Source: Andalucia godoyi (taxonomy: Eukaryota; Discoba; Jakobea; Jakobida; Andaluciidae). Taken from it: DNA of 61,085 nt. The stretch's first letter is position 1; the number at the start of each line of letters is the position of its first letter. A program made the position numbers and the translations under genes. The notes under the pieces are model-generated. The model had not been told where the DNA came from. It ran no database searches and saw nothing but the letters and a program-made list of their open reading frames with translations. This document shows positions 8,702-18,955 of the stretch, piece after piece. The stretch is from positions 1-61,085 of the forward strand of contig VRVR01000017.1 in assembly GCA_009859145.1 (NCBI GenBank). Reading direction: 5' to 3'.

Positions 8702-11700
8702 ATGAATGACGGTCAGCTGTCGGTGGAACACCATCTGGAGGTGTATGCTGACGACCTAGTTCGGCTTGCAAACTCGGCAGAAAACATGGGAGAAAGCGAC
8801 GAACTGTTCTTGGAGCAAACGATGGATGGTATCGAATACCTATTGCACATTCGAATAGACAATGGAATGCTTACCCATTTGGACATTGAACTTTGTCGGA
8901 AGCTTGTTACGGGACTCCTTGTGTTTATTGGACAAAAAGAAACCCCGTTCTTCCTTGCGTTTTCGTCCGATCCATCCTCGTTTGCGTTGCGAGCATTCCG
9001 CATCCTTGTTCATTTTCTGATTTCTGTAAGAGATTTCAAAACTGTCCTGGAGGGATTGGAAGCGCATACTCTGCGGAACGCGCTGAAACTACATCGGCAT
9101 CTGAACGTCGAGGATGCGATTGCACCACCCTCGGGGTACCAAATCGAAGACAACGCCCTTGTCTTTCGTGGGCTCCGTCACTGTGATCTGGTAGCAGTGT
9201 TTCTGGAGTGGATGTCCTTTCACACCATCAAGTACGAAGGCGAGCGGTGGGCTTCGCTGATTGATAAGGATCATGTTTCCGCCGTCAGGGCACTGATGAA
9301 GAGAGACGAAATTTCGAAAATCGCTACTGCAGAAGTGGAGTCCAAGGATTCTGCCAGCACAGCGATGGGTCAGCTGCCGTCTCCACTATCAAATTCGGCG
9401 TTCGTACAACTGATCGACAGGTTCCACGTCGAGCAAACACTGTTCGCTCCGAAAGGGGCATACTATGACACGACGGAGTCTCGTCTTCTCGCGATCTTCA
9501 AATCCGACACGGTAAAAGGTCTCTTTGCGGAAGATGCAGCGAGGAGATTGGACTTTTACGGGCCGAATGCCATTCCTGTGCCAGATCCCGTCAGCTTCTG
9601 GACAGTCCTGTTCCGACAGCTGAAAGACTTCATTGTGATTGTGCTCATCCTCGCCGCAGTTGTTTCCGCAGCCATTGGAGACATCAAAGCGATGGTTGTG
9701 TTATTTGTGGTCGTCGTCATCAACACCTCCATCGGGTTTTACCAGGAACTTTCTGCCGAAAAGACACTGGATGCACTCAGTCATTTGACCGTGCCGACTG
9801 CAAAAGTCATCCGTGGTGGAGAAACCCTGACCATTGATGCAGGAGAACTGGTTCCCGGCGATATTGTTGTGTTGGAAGAAGGCGATGCGGTTCCCGCAGA
9901 CTTGCGGATCGTGGAATCTGCGCAGCTGTCCATTGTCGAAACATCGCTCACGGGGGAGTCAGTCGCCGTCAGCAAGTCTACCGCGCCCATTCGGGGACAC
10001 CGCTTTCTGCCTGTTGGCGATCGCACGAACATGGCTTTCATGAGCACGACCGTTCTAAAAGGCCGCGGAAAGGGCATTGTCGTCAACACAGGAAAGACAA
10101 CGGAAGTGGGGCGAATTTCGTCCGCCATTGTCTCCTCCTCTTCTGACGGACCTACCCAGACACCTTTGCAACGGAAACTTGCGAAGTTGGCCAAAATTCT
10201 CGTTGCAGCATCTATTATTGGATGTGTTCTCGTTGTGATTGCGGGAGTCTCTCACGGCCAAGGTGCCGATATCATCTTTACTGCTGTTGCGTTAGCCGTT
10301 TCCGTCATTCCAGAAGGTCTGCAGACCGTTGTGACATTGACCCTGAGCCTTGGGGTACGACGAATGGCGAAATCGAACGCTATTGTTCGAAAACTCCCAG
10401 CTGTGGAGACTCTCGGCTCTACCACAACAATTTGCTCAGACAAGACTGGAACGCTGACACAAAACAAGATGAAGGTCTCCGCGGTGCGCTGGAGTGGACT
10501 TCAAGTCGTATTGGAATCCTCCATGGCAGAGAGTCTGAGTGCGTCGTCGAAACCGATGGGACACGCAAGACGTCCGAGTGCCGGGCGTCTCACGCGATCC
10601 AACTCGGGGACGATGGTGAATGCAGTTCCGACGTTGCGCAGCTTTCGCACGGTCGACGCTGGAATCTGGATCGACTGCATCGAGCAGCAGCGCTCGAGCG
10701 TTGCTGCTGGTGGCGGTGACTGCGGGGTCGGAGTGGCATCCGTTTCAGCGCTGCTATGCTCCATTTGCTCCTTGTGTAACAATGCGTCGTTTACAGAAAG
10801 CGAGGAAGGAGGTGCCGGATCTCTTGTTGCGCATGGCGATCCCACAGAAGTGGCCCTGCTGGAGTTTGCGCAGGATCGGGGGTTCTCAAGAGCAAATCTT
10901 GAAGAATCATTGTCGTTTCGCAGGCTGTTTGAAATTCCGTTCGACTCGGATCGAAAAAGAATGAGCATCATTATATCGGTGAAAGGGTCCGATGCGCCGT
11001 GGCTGCAGCTGATACTGGGGATCCCGCCTCCTCCAGAAGAAGTCTTCTTTGTCTTGTTTTTGAAAGGGGCGCCAGAAGAAGTGGTACACAGATGCAGCAG
11101 ATTCATTGATGTCGATGTCATCGGCGAGCCGTCATTCGATTCCAAGAACCTGGAGACCTCAAGAGCTGCTGTGTTTGACAAGGACGCAAATTTTGAAGCT
11201 ACTGCGGCCCACTCTTTTGAGCATCTCTCGTCCCGCGGTCTCCGTGTGCTCGGCATGGCTTGCCGTGTGCTCTCCGAAAAGGACACTCGGTTAATCCCGA
11301 AGCACAGTGGAGATGATGCTGACGTCGATGAGCAGGAAACCGATTTCGAAACCGATTTAGTGTTTGTTGGCATGGCGGGTATGCTGGATCCCCCGCGCCC
11401 TGAAGTTCCAGCAGCCATTGCAAAGTGTCATTCCGCAGGTGTCCGTGTGTGCATGATAACTGGTGATCATGTTGCGACTGCCACTGCGATCGCCAGCGCA
11501 ATTGGTCTGTTTGCTCGTGTTGCGATCACCGATCCGACCTTTTCTCCGGACAAGTACGTTGTCACAGGTCCGTATCTTGCTTCGCTGTCTGATGAGCAGT
11601 TGGCAGCGCTGAATCCGTTTCCAGTTGTGTTTTCTCGTGTGTCTCCGGAAAACAAACTGAAGATCGTGAAGGCGCTCCAACGAAGAGGCGAGATCGTTGC

Positions 11701-12604
11701 CATGGGGGGAGACGGCGTCAATGATGCGCCTGCAATCAAGCAAGCCGACTGCGGATTTGCCATGGGAAAGGCTGGGACGGAGCTTGCACGCCAAGCAGCC
11801 GATCTCGTTCTCCTTGACGATTCCTTTGCGACCATTGTTCAAGCAATTGCTGAAGGGCGACGGATTTGGGATAACATCGTGAAGTTTATTGTGTATTTGC
11901 TGAGCTGCAATTCCGCGGAAGTGATCTTCATGTTGATCGCGGTGGCAATCGGCTGGGATCCCCCAATGACATCCATCATGATTTTGTATGCAAACATCAT
12001 TGCGGATATCCCGCCGTCTTTGAGTTTAGGCACTGAGCCAGAAGAGCCGGGTGTAATGGAGCGAGTTCCTCGAGATCCGCACGAGCACGTCTTGACCCCT
12101 GTGAACTGCACCATGTTGGTCATTGAGGGGCTTCTTATGGCCATGTATGCCCTCTTGGAGTTTTGGCTGGTGAAGACAGTGCACGGCGAATCATTGGCTT
12201 ACTCCCGGACCGCCGCCTTCACGTTGCTCACGGTTGTTCAGATTTTCCATTCGTTCTTGTGTCGATCCATTACGGGGTCTGTCTTCGGTGTCTTCGAAAC
12301 CCTGTTCACGGGTAATCCATGGATGCTTGCGGCGTACGTGACCTCGAATGCGCTGCTCCTTCTTGGTATTTACACTCCACATTTCAATGAGATCCTCGAT
12401 CTGGAGCCACTGTATGGGGCACAGTGGATCGAGATTGCCGTTGCCGTTGCCGCACATTGCATCCTTGTGGAAATTGCAAAGCTTGTTGTTAGATTGTTCG
12501 TTGCATCGTTTGCTGCCAAACGCCGCCTTGAAATCGAGCAAAACTTGATCGGCTCGAATCCGGTGCGATACAGTGCAGCCTCTGCAGCAGATGCACGAGT
12601 ATAA
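8702..12604 (+). CDS. P2-type cation-transporting ATPase with N-terminal extension
   Basis: Protein of 1300 residues. P-type ATPase signatures appear in order: a cation-ATPase N domain (about 262-330), TGES (about 416), VIPEGL in M4, the phosphorylation loop CSDKTGTLTQNK (Asp near 580), MITGDH, and GDGVNDAP (about 1002). The M4 PEGL, the M5 NSAEV and the M6 N..AD residues match Ca2+ ligands of SERCA-type pumps, except that the Thr beside the M6 Asp is Ala. It is most likely a type II Ca2+ pump; Na+ or mixed use cannot be excluded. The first 260 residues are helical, resemble no ATPase I know and make the protein about 300 residues longer than SERCA or PMR1. No introns. Confidence 0.88.
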   Translation: MNDGQLSVEHHLEVYADDLVRLANSAENMGESDELFLEQTMDGIEYLLHIRIDNGMLTHLDIELCRKLVTGLLVFIGQKETPFFLAFSSDPSSFALRAFRILVHFLISVRDFKTVLEGLEAHTLRNALKLHRHLNVEDAIAPPSGYQIEDNALVFRGLRHCDLVAVFLEWMSFHTIKYEGERWASLIDKDHVSAVRALMKRDEISKIATAEVESKDSASTAMGQLPSPLSNSAFVQLIDRFHVEQTLFAPKGAYYDTTESRLLAIFKSDTVKGLFAEDAARRLDFYGPNAIPVPDPVSFWTVLFRQLKDFIVIVLILAAVVSAAIGDIKAMVVLFVVVVINTSIGFYQELSAEKTLDALSHLTVPTAKVIRGGETLTIDAGELVPGDIVVLEEGDAVPADLRIVESAQLSIVETSLTGESVAVSKSTAPIRGHRFLPVGDRTNMAFMSTTVLKGRGKGIVVNTGKTTEVGRISSAIVSSSSDGPTQTPLQRKLAKLAKILVAASIIGCVLVVIAGVSHGQGADIIFTAVALAVSVIPEGLQTVVTLTLSLGVRRMAKSNAIVRKLPAVETLGSTTTICSDKTGTLTQNKMKVSAVRWSGLQVVLESSMAESLSASSKPMGHARRPSAGRLTRSNSGTMVNAVPTLRSFRTVDAGIWIDCIEQQRSSVAAGGGDCGVGVASVSALLCSICSLCNNASFTESEEGGAGSLVAHGDPTEVALLEFAQDRGFSRANLEESLSFRRLFEIPFDSDRKRMSIIISVKGSDAPWLQLILGIPPPPEEVFFVLFLKGAPEEVVHRCSRFIDVDVIGEPSFDSKNLETSRAAVFDKDANFEATAAHSFEHLSSRGLRVLGMACRVLSEKDTRLIPKHSGDDADVDEQETDFETDLVFVGMAGMLDPPRPEVPAAIAKCHSAGVRVCMITGDHVATATAIASAIGLFARVAITDPTFSPDKYVVTGPYLASLSDEQLAALNPFPVVFSRVSPENKLKIVKALQRRGEIVAMGGDGVNDAPAIKQADCGFAMGKAGTELARQAADLVLLDDSFATIVQAIAEGRRIWDNIVKFIVYLLSCNSAEVIFMLIAVAIGWDPPMTSIMILYANIIADIPPSLSLGTEPEEPGVMERVPRDPHEHVLTPVNCTMLVIEGLLMAMYALLEFWLVKTVHGESLAYSRTAAFTLLTVVQIFHSFLCRSITGSVFGVFETLFTGNPWMLAAYVTSNALLLLGIYTPHFNEILDLEPLYGAQWIEIAVAVAAHCILVEIAKLVVRLFVASFAAKRRLEIEQNLIGSNPVRYSAASAADARV

Positions 12605-12750
12605 GAGGGGGGTGTACAGCGTGCACCTCTCTCCCTTTCCTCTGTTCCTTACATATTAAATTAAAAGAAGAAGAAATTAAGAAAACGGAGTCTACTTTTT
12701 TGTAGTTGTCGACTATTCCCTGTTCTTTTTATATGTGTGTGCTCAGTAAT

Positions 12751-13353
12751 CTAATTCATGGCAACAACCTCGACTCGTTTTGCAGCGATGAGATTCGTGT
12801 TCCGCAGTCTTGCAAGGCGCAGTGCATTGAGCTCGGTCCCCACATTGATAATTGCATAGGAGAGCTTCGCCTTCTCGTCAAACGACATTGAAATCTGGTC
12901 GTCGCGTGTGATCGTCCCCGGCATCAGCTCGTTCACAAACCGTGAGATGTCTCCAGCAGACAAATTCGCTGCAAGATCCCTGATCATCACACAAGCACCT
13001 TGAGGAGCACTCGCCACGAACGGATTTGCTTCCGCCGAGAACTTTGCCAACTCCTCCTTGGAAACCGCAGCTACCGTCACCGATCGCAGTCCCAAATATG
13101 TATCATTCAGTTTTTCCTCTGCAAACTTGGCGCCCTCGTCCTTGGAAAACGTCGCCACCCACTGCCCGCGAGTCGAGCTGCTCTTCGGGTTTAAATACGC
13201 AAAAAACACGTTCTGTGGCTGCTGCTCCGCTGGAAATTTGCCGAACAGCGACGCAACATCCGATCTCCGAGCGGTCGACGGACCGCGCGCAATTCGAACA
13301 CCAGCTGCTGCTACTGCCTCTGCACCCTCTGAAAAAAATCGTCGGAACAGCAT
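12751..13353 (-). CDS. hypothetical protein, possible organellar RNA-binding protein
   Basis: Protein of 200 residues that I do not recognise. The N-terminus (MLFRRFFSEGAEAVAAAGVRIARG) is Arg/Ala-rich without acidic residues at first, as in mitochondrial presequences. Two later segments could be degenerate RRM-like halves: about 50-100 (NVFFAYLNP...GQWVATFSKDEGAKFAEEKLND) and about 120-200 (GACVMIRDLAANLSAGDISRFVNEL...). This fold assignment is inference from pattern only. The start at 13353 is the ATG that begins the presequence-like stretch. It is convergent with the ATPase gene; the 3' ends are about 150 bases apart. Confidence 0.6.
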   Translation of the reverse strand: MLFRRFFSEGAEAVAAAGVRIARGPSTARRSDVASLFGKFPAEQQPQNVFFAYLNPKSSSTRGQWVATFSKDEGAKFAEEKLNDTYLGLRSVTVAAVSKEELAKFSAEANPFVASAPQGACVMIRDLAANLSAGDISRFVNELMPGTITRDDQISMSFDEKAKLSYAIINVGTELNALRLARLRNTNLIAAKRVEVVAMN

Positions 13354-13702
13354 GGCTTGGTTATTTGGCCCTGTGCAAACACCACCAATCTTTCGTTTCT
13401 TCAACAACAACAACAAAAAAGAAAACACAGTGGAATTTATAAAAGAGGCAGTAAGAAAACGAAACCAAATTTTTTTGGAGCGACAAACCACAGACAGAAT
13501 AGGACGATGCAAGAATTGCACAATTGGCAATGCATCTTTGCAGGCCAGCAGCTGTTTGGTTTTTGGTTTTCGGGTTTTCTTTGTGTTTTGTGTTTTGGGC
13601 TTTTTTAATTATTTAATAGTTATTATTATTATTATTATTATTTTCGCCTGATTGTTTTTTGTGGTGAATAGTAGACTGTGTGGTGAAGGACCGTTGCTGA
13701 GA
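13354..13702. promoter_or_regulatory. divergent intergenic region
   Basis: AT-rich spacer with (CAA)n near 13405-13420 and (ATT)n at about 13620-13642. It separates two genes transcribed away from each other and so likely holds their promoters. No gene is seen. Confidence 0.35.
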
Positions 13703-14144
13703 ATGCTGGCCTTTCGCAGTGCAGTTCGTGCCTCTCGATCTGCATGTGCCGCCTCCATGCGCACTTCGTCGGGATTGGTGGTGCGCTCAAGCCGACCCAG
13801 TTACGTTGGTTCGCAGACGAGTAGTTCAGCATCATCGTCTTCTCTATTCAGTGCACGGCTGTCCTGTCCCACGTCGTCCAGCTCGCTCAGCAGCTCATCG
13901 CTGTTCCCTTCGTCGGCATCGGCATCGGCATCGGCATCGGCATCATCAACAGGATTGTCAGCAGGGTCTGGGACAAAGGGTCGGTTTTTTCGGTCCGGCC
14001 GTCGCTGCTTCCCCGTCGAAAGGCTCGTCGACGGTGAAGACGACGACGGCACCTAGTGTTACGCGTCCAACCGTGCGAAAATCATCCTCGAACTCGGCGT
14101 GTCCAATCGTGATTATCGCCGACGAAGAGGATGATCCTACGTAA
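13703..14144 (+). CDS. Ala/Ser-rich hypothetical protein, frame broken at a T6 run
   Basis: From the ATG at 13703 an Ala/Ser/Arg-rich chain (MLAFRSAVRASRSACAA...) runs to a stop at 14056. Its start resembles a mitochondrial presequence and it contains a (Ser-Ala)n tract from (GGCATC)n near 13915-13945. At the T run 13985-13990 a second frame takes over and ends naturally at 14144 with an acidic tail (IVIIADEEDDPT). Dropping one T would fuse the two into about 146 residues. I cannot tell whether the break is an assembly error, a real mutation, or whether only the first frame is used. No family is recognised. Confidence 0.35.
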
Positions 14145-14366
14145 CTTTCTAAGCTTTTGGTCATCTTCTTCGTATTTCTTGTGTATATTTTTGAACTGCT
14201 CTCCTTCTTCCTCTCTGGATCAGCTATGTCCTTTTTGACTTGCTGCAGATTGTTCGCTGGAGGACGCTGGAGATTTCTTCTATTATGATACAATTTTAGA
14301 CCCATTTTTTAATATCATTTTTGGATGCAACATGTCTTTTATTATTATTTTCATTTTTGCTATTGC

Positions 14367-14397
<31 letters not shown>

Positions 14398-14853
14398 CTG
14401 TGCGCTTCTACTTCGTTTCGCTCCCTCTTTCTTTTATGAAATGGCGATGCGTACTATATTTTGTACGACGAGAGTGTGAGTCCCATTTCCATAGGAGATG
14501 CTACACCAGCAGATGGAAACAGAAAAATGAATGAATGAATGAATGAATTCTTAAAAAGTCATTTTTTAAAAAAATAAAAACAGATTAAAATTAAAATTAA
14601 AATTTAAAATAAGAAAAGCCAACAACAAGGATAGCAACGACAGCAGCCACAACGACCCAAGGAAAAAGAAGATCGAAAGAAGAAACAAAACCGACAATGT
14701 ACAACAAAAAAGAACGAGGGTGGAAAAAAGATGTCGTTGGAGGGCGGGTGGGGTTCTCAATCGCAGAAGCTGGCACAGGAAAGGGGAATGACCACTGCTA
14801 TGAACAGCGAACGACCGACAGACTGGCAGCGAGAAGAACAAAACGAACTACTT
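14145..14853. other. intergenic with (GTT)n and (TGAA)n repeats
   Basis: No convincing gene. The stretch holds a (GTT)n run at about 14362-14398, (TGAA)n at 14527-14550 and A-rich sequence near 14565-14620. The 3' end of the RhoGAP gene follows. Confidence 0.4.
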
Positions 14854-16473
14854 CTAAGATACATCAATGTCTGCAAGAAGCGGGTTGGAATACTCGCCAG
14901 CTTCATCGTAGATCATCTTGTAACTCGCAGGTTGGCTGCGAGACAGCCCGCGCAAGGCCTCTGCCCAAAGCCGGTCGCCGTTGGGAAACAGCTCTCGAGC
15001 CCGTCTAATGGCAACATCAAGGACATACTGGCAAGAAGGCATGTCCGTCATGAGCGTCTCCAAGGTTTCCACCACTGGCCGGCAAAGGACGGGGGCGAAG
15101 ATGGCCGCAAGGTTCGTTGCTGGCATCAGATTGACGTCGGCAAGATCATGCACACGTTTCAAAGTATACAGCACCAATGACCAGCATCGCTGCACCATTG
15201 GATCCAATTCGTCGAAGACCTTCCGCAGCAACTGGATTACCGTATCTTCGACCCGCTTGGCCTCTCTGTTGCATGCAAGAAATCGATCATAGAGAGAATA
15301 TGGCAACAGCGGGGGATCTAGTTCGCGAAGAAAGAGTTTGAGCAAAGATGCATACAAATGGGGATCTGCCTCGGAAGTGGAAAAGTGGCTCAATGAGTGG
15401 ATCGACTCTTCGAGGGCGGCTTTCAGCTGACGCAACTCTTGGATGGAAGGGGATATGCGAAAGATGCCAGCCTGCGTCTCATAGTTCTGCGCAACAAGCA
15501 CTGGAATGCAAACCAGGAATATAAAGGGCACCGGAAACGATTCGTGGTCCGGTCTTGCCATCAGCTGCTCAACAGACGTTCCAAAGAGCGGCATGGTTTG
15601 ACCGTCGCTAAGCGGTCGGTCCACGGCTTGCAGGTACAAACGCACCCGAATCACCCCGGAAACCCTTTCCCGCATTTTTCGTTGGCAGAGATGCAACGTC
15701 ATTTCGAGCGGCTTCTGAGCACACTCTGCAACCATCTCCCATCGAACTCGTATGTTCGCACAGCCGAGAAACTCTTTTTCCTTTGATAGCACGACAATCA
15801 TGATGCTGGACGGCAGCTCTTTGACGTCCAGCGTGCACGACTCGTCATAGACAGCCAGCTTCTGGACCTTTTTCGCAGAAGAGGTCTTCCAAACTTGCCT
15901 TCTCAGCGACACCAGGACATGCACATCAGCCTCTTTCACGAGATCCTGCACATCGACGATCGTGAGCGAGAGCATTCCGTCCACTTGCTTCACGAAACTC
16001 TTCTTCTGCGCAATGGCGTTCTTGATGTCCGCAACCCAGTCCTTCATATCATCATTCGAACGATCCGAGAACAAGAGATACGTCTTTCTCGGTGTGTCAA
16101 GCGCATACACATCGGTACCGTCCACGTCTTTTCCGTGAAATCGCACGCTGCATTCCTCTGCAAGATCAATCACACCTTTCGGCTGAACATCCTGCAGGAA
16201 CTTAAAGTAAAACAGCTTGTTTGCCTTGATAATGCACCACCGGGTCTTGAACTTCTTCTGCTCACTGCGATCTCCCCCGGGTTTCTTCTGCAGATACCCC
16301 TCCCGAATCACTGGATACTGCTCGTTCACCAGAATCTCACTCCAATTGGAATGCGAGCTGGGATTCGTCGACAGCCGTTTCATTGACGCTCTGGACTGGA
16401 GAGTCGGCGGCGGTGGCTGCGGTGGCTGCGGTGGCTGCGGCTGCTGAGAGTGAAAGGACTCATCCGTTGACAT
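14854..16473 (-). CDS. PH-C2-RhoGAP protein
   Basis: Protein of 539 residues, no introns. A Gln/Pro-rich start is followed by a PH domain (about 52-153, beginning VIREGYLQKKPG and ending WVADIKNAI). A C2-like domain follows (about 165-285), then a RhoGAP domain (about 297-490) with the arginine finger R339 in QAGIFRI and the NLMPATNLAAIFAPVL helix. RhoGAPs switch off Rho/Rac GTPases; PH and C2 direct them to membrane lipids. With ARPC2 in the same window, it fits actin control. The start at 16473 is the first ATG and opens the low-complexity leader. Confidence 0.9.
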   Translation of the reverse strand: MSTDESFHSQQPQPPQPPQPPPPTLQSRASMKRLSTNPSSHSNWSEILVNEQYPVIREGYLQKKPGGDRSEQKKFKTRWCIIKANKLFYFKFLQDVQPKGVIDLAEECSVRFHGKDVDGTDVYALDTPRKTYLLFSDRSNDDMKDWVADIKNAIAQKKSFVKQVDGMLSLTIVDVQDLVKEADVHVLVSLRRQVWKTSSAKKVQKLAVYDESCTLDVKELPSSIMIVVLSKEKEFLGCANIRVRWEMVAECAQKPLEMTLHLCQRKMRERVSGVIRVRLYLQAVDRPLSDGQTMPLFGTSVEQLMARPDHESFPVPFIFLVCIPVLVAQNYETQAGIFRISPSIQELRQLKAALEESIHSLSHFSTSEADPHLYASLLKLFLRELDPPLLPYSLYDRFLACNREAKRVEDTVIQLLRKVFDELDPMVQRCWSLVLYTLKRVHDLADVNLMPATNLAAIFAPVLCRPVVETLETLMTDMPSCQYVLDVAIRRARELFPNGDRLWAEALRGLSRSQPASYKMIYDEAGEYSNPLLADIDVS

Positions 16474-17434
16474 GTCTGTCTGCTTACTCGATCACTTCAC
16501 CAGTACGCTCTTTGCTTCTCTCTCTCTGTCTCGCGCACTCCCTCCCTCACCGACTTCACAGCAACAAAAAGAAAAAGAAAAAAAGAAAAAAACAAATTCA
16601 ATCCTTAATAATATCGAAATGCAAATTGTGAGTAACGGTGCTTTGTTATCGGTACTGTATATGATGGACGATGATGATGATGAGTCCAGGAATGCCGAGG
16701 CCCCGTTCGTCCCGTTGTCGTTGGCCCACTCTGGAACACAAAGCCTAAAAGAAACCCCAAAGAAGAAGAATAAAACGAGAGCAAAGGGAGGGGAGTGATG
16801 CTAGAACAGTTGAGACTACGAGTTCCCGTCGTTCTCGAAAGAAAAGCCATTTTTTCCAGAAGATAGCGCTACACAGATAATGCGTGTAGGCGTTTCAGCG
16901 AGGGCGTGCACACACCCAAAACACACAGACACAAGAATGACACTTCGGGATTCGGGCACGAACTTTCCCTCTCTCTCTCTCTCTCCCCCTCTCTCTCCCT
17001 CTCTCTCACTGTCTCTCTGACAGGTCTAACGCATCTGTTCTCTCTGGTGATCTCTTCCTCTCTTACCAACACGCAATCCGCTTACATTTTCCCTCTAACC
17101 TCACGGTGAACTGAATCCTCGTTTTTTTTTTTCCCTCTTACTCTCCAGCCTTTTTCATCTGACTGCCTCGTTCTTTTGTGTCCAAGTTTTATTTTATTTT
17201 ATTTTAATCACCATCATTCTTTTCCTATTATAATTTCTATTCGTAATTCGTCTTTGCTCTTTCGTCTTTGCTCTGCTTTATTTTTTCAATTTGTTTTTTT
17301 TTATTTTTATATTGGTATACCCGTTCGTTCAGTCATTGCTATTTCGTCTTGTTTGTTCGTTCTCGCAGCACCTCCCATCCCTCTCACCCCCGGCACTCGT
17401 TCAGCAAAACCAGAAAGGGAAAAAGAAAAAAAAA
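16474..17434. promoter_or_regulatory. divergent intergenic region with CT-rich tract
   Basis: Spacer between the RhoGAP gene (minus) and the Rab gene (plus). It contains a (CT)n-rich tract at about 16967-17010 and long T-rich stretches up to the Rab start, where A-rich sequence immediately precedes the ATG. No gene is seen. Confidence 0.4.
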
Positions 17435-18064
17435 ATGGCAGCCAAGAACACGCAGTTTGACTATTTGATTAAGCTTCTCTTGATTGGAGACTCTGGTGTT
17501 GGCAAGTCTTGTTTGCTTCTTCGTTTTTCAGACGACACATTCACGACGTCGTTTATCACGACGATTGGAATCGACTTCAAGATTCGCACGATTGAGCTGG
17601 ACGGAAAGCGGATCAAGCTGCAGATTTGGGATACTGCAGGACAAGAGCGGTTCCGAACGATCACGACAGCGTACTACCGTGGAGCAATGGGAATTCTTCT
17701 GGTGTACGACGTGACGGACGAGAATTCGTACAACAATATTGCGACTTGGATGAAGAACATCGAACAGCATGCGTCTGAAAATGTCTGCAAAATCTTGCTC
17801 GGAAACAAGTGCGACATGGTCGACAAAAAGGTTGTCGACACGGCGCGGGGCCAGAAGCTCGCGGACGACTACGGAATCAAATTCTTGGAAACTTCGGCAA
17901 AGACAAACGTCAACGTTGAAGAGGCCTTCTTCACGATCGCCAGAGATATCAAGAACACAATCATCGACGTCCAGGAGGCCGGAGGTCAAGCGCAGAATCA
18001 GAACCGAAAGAATGTCGAGGTTGCTCGCAAGGAGAACAAACCCGCGAAGAAGGGCTGCTGCTAA
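17435..18064 (+). CDS. Rab8-like small GTPase
   Basis: Protein of 209 residues, a typical Rab size. All G boxes are intact: G18-DSGVGKS, the effector-loop Thr, WDTAGQE with the [14 protein letters not shown] stretch of the Rab1/8/10 branch, NKCD, and ETSAK. It ends in KKGCC, a double-cysteine geranylgeranylation site. Switch residues ([34 protein letters not shown]) match Rab8 best. Rab8 drives exocytic and, in flagellates, ciliary membrane traffic. The start at 17435 begins the canonical [19 protein letters not shown]; the upstream in-frame sequence is UTR-like. No introns. Confidence 0.93.
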   Translation: MAAKNTQFDYLIKLLLIGDSGVGKSCLLLRFSDDTFTTSFITTIGIDFKIRTIELDGKRIKLQIWDTAGQERFRTITTAYYRGAMGILLVYDVTDENSYNNIATWMKNIEQHASENVCKILLGNKCDMVDKKVVDTARGQKLADDYGIKFLETSAKTNVNVEEAFFTIARDIKNTIIDVQEAGGQAQNQNRKNVEVARKENKPAKKGCC

Positions 18065-18955
18065 TCAGATGGTGTTATATATGCTCTGTTTTGTAGAATC
18101 TCTGTCCTTTTAGTAATTCTTCTTCTTGCTCTTCCTGTTCTGCGTGTATCGTTCCTCTTCTTCACTTGTTTTTCGATTTTCGATTTTCATTCTTTTGTCT
18201 CTCTCCCTGCTGTCTTCCTCCTTCCCAGAATTGCCCTTCTGTGTCTGTATTATTTTGTCTTCATGTTCTGTTGTTTGTTGCTGTTGTTGTCTGGTTCTTG
18301 GCTTTCGTCTGCGGATCTTCCAATTTCGTGGGGGTTGCTCGATTTTGCAGTTTCAAATATGGCGCATGAACATTGTCTGCTGCGATTGTTGGATGAAACA
18401 TGGTGTGGTGCATTTACAACCTATCGGACATCATTTTCGGCAGGCACGTTCATCTGCGTTTTGATTTCCTCTTTTGTGTTTGTTTGCGCGGTGTTTTCTG
18501 GTTCTTGATTGTCTTTCTTTCTCTCTGTCTTTTTTTTTGTTGTTTTTTTTCCCCTTGCTGTTGTTGTTGTTGTTGTTGTTGTTGAAGGGGACACCGCGAG
18601 ATGTTGTTTTGCGTGGTGCTGATGCAGTCATTTCCTCATGTTAGTATATTCCATGTAGTCCACAGACGGAAATTTTCTGTTGTGTCCTTACTTGATAAAT
18701 AATGCATAAAGCGAAGCACCCGATCGTCCGTTGCGAATTCATAAAAACGCTCATCTTTATGCGTGTGATAATAGCATTTAAATGATGATAAATAAATAAA
18801 AGATGCAATGACAACGGACGATCCTTAAAGGAATCGATTATACTACAACAATCACCACAGCACAGACTGCAGTCTGCATGAATGCATACAAAAAGAGAAA
18901 AGACAGGATTTCTGCGGGAAATGAAGGCAGGAACCATACCGATGGTGGGCTTGAA
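18065..18955. other. intergenic between convergent genes, (TGT)n repeat
   Basis: T-rich 3' flank of the Rab gene with a (TGT)n run at about 18557-18584. No frame here resembles a protein; open frames are Cys/Phe/Leu strings from T-rich repeats. Confidence 0.4.

Noticed and set aside
10501-11418. Minus-strand frame of 305 codons
   Set aside because: Antisense shadow of the P-type ATPase coding sequence; Ser-rich and without any domain.
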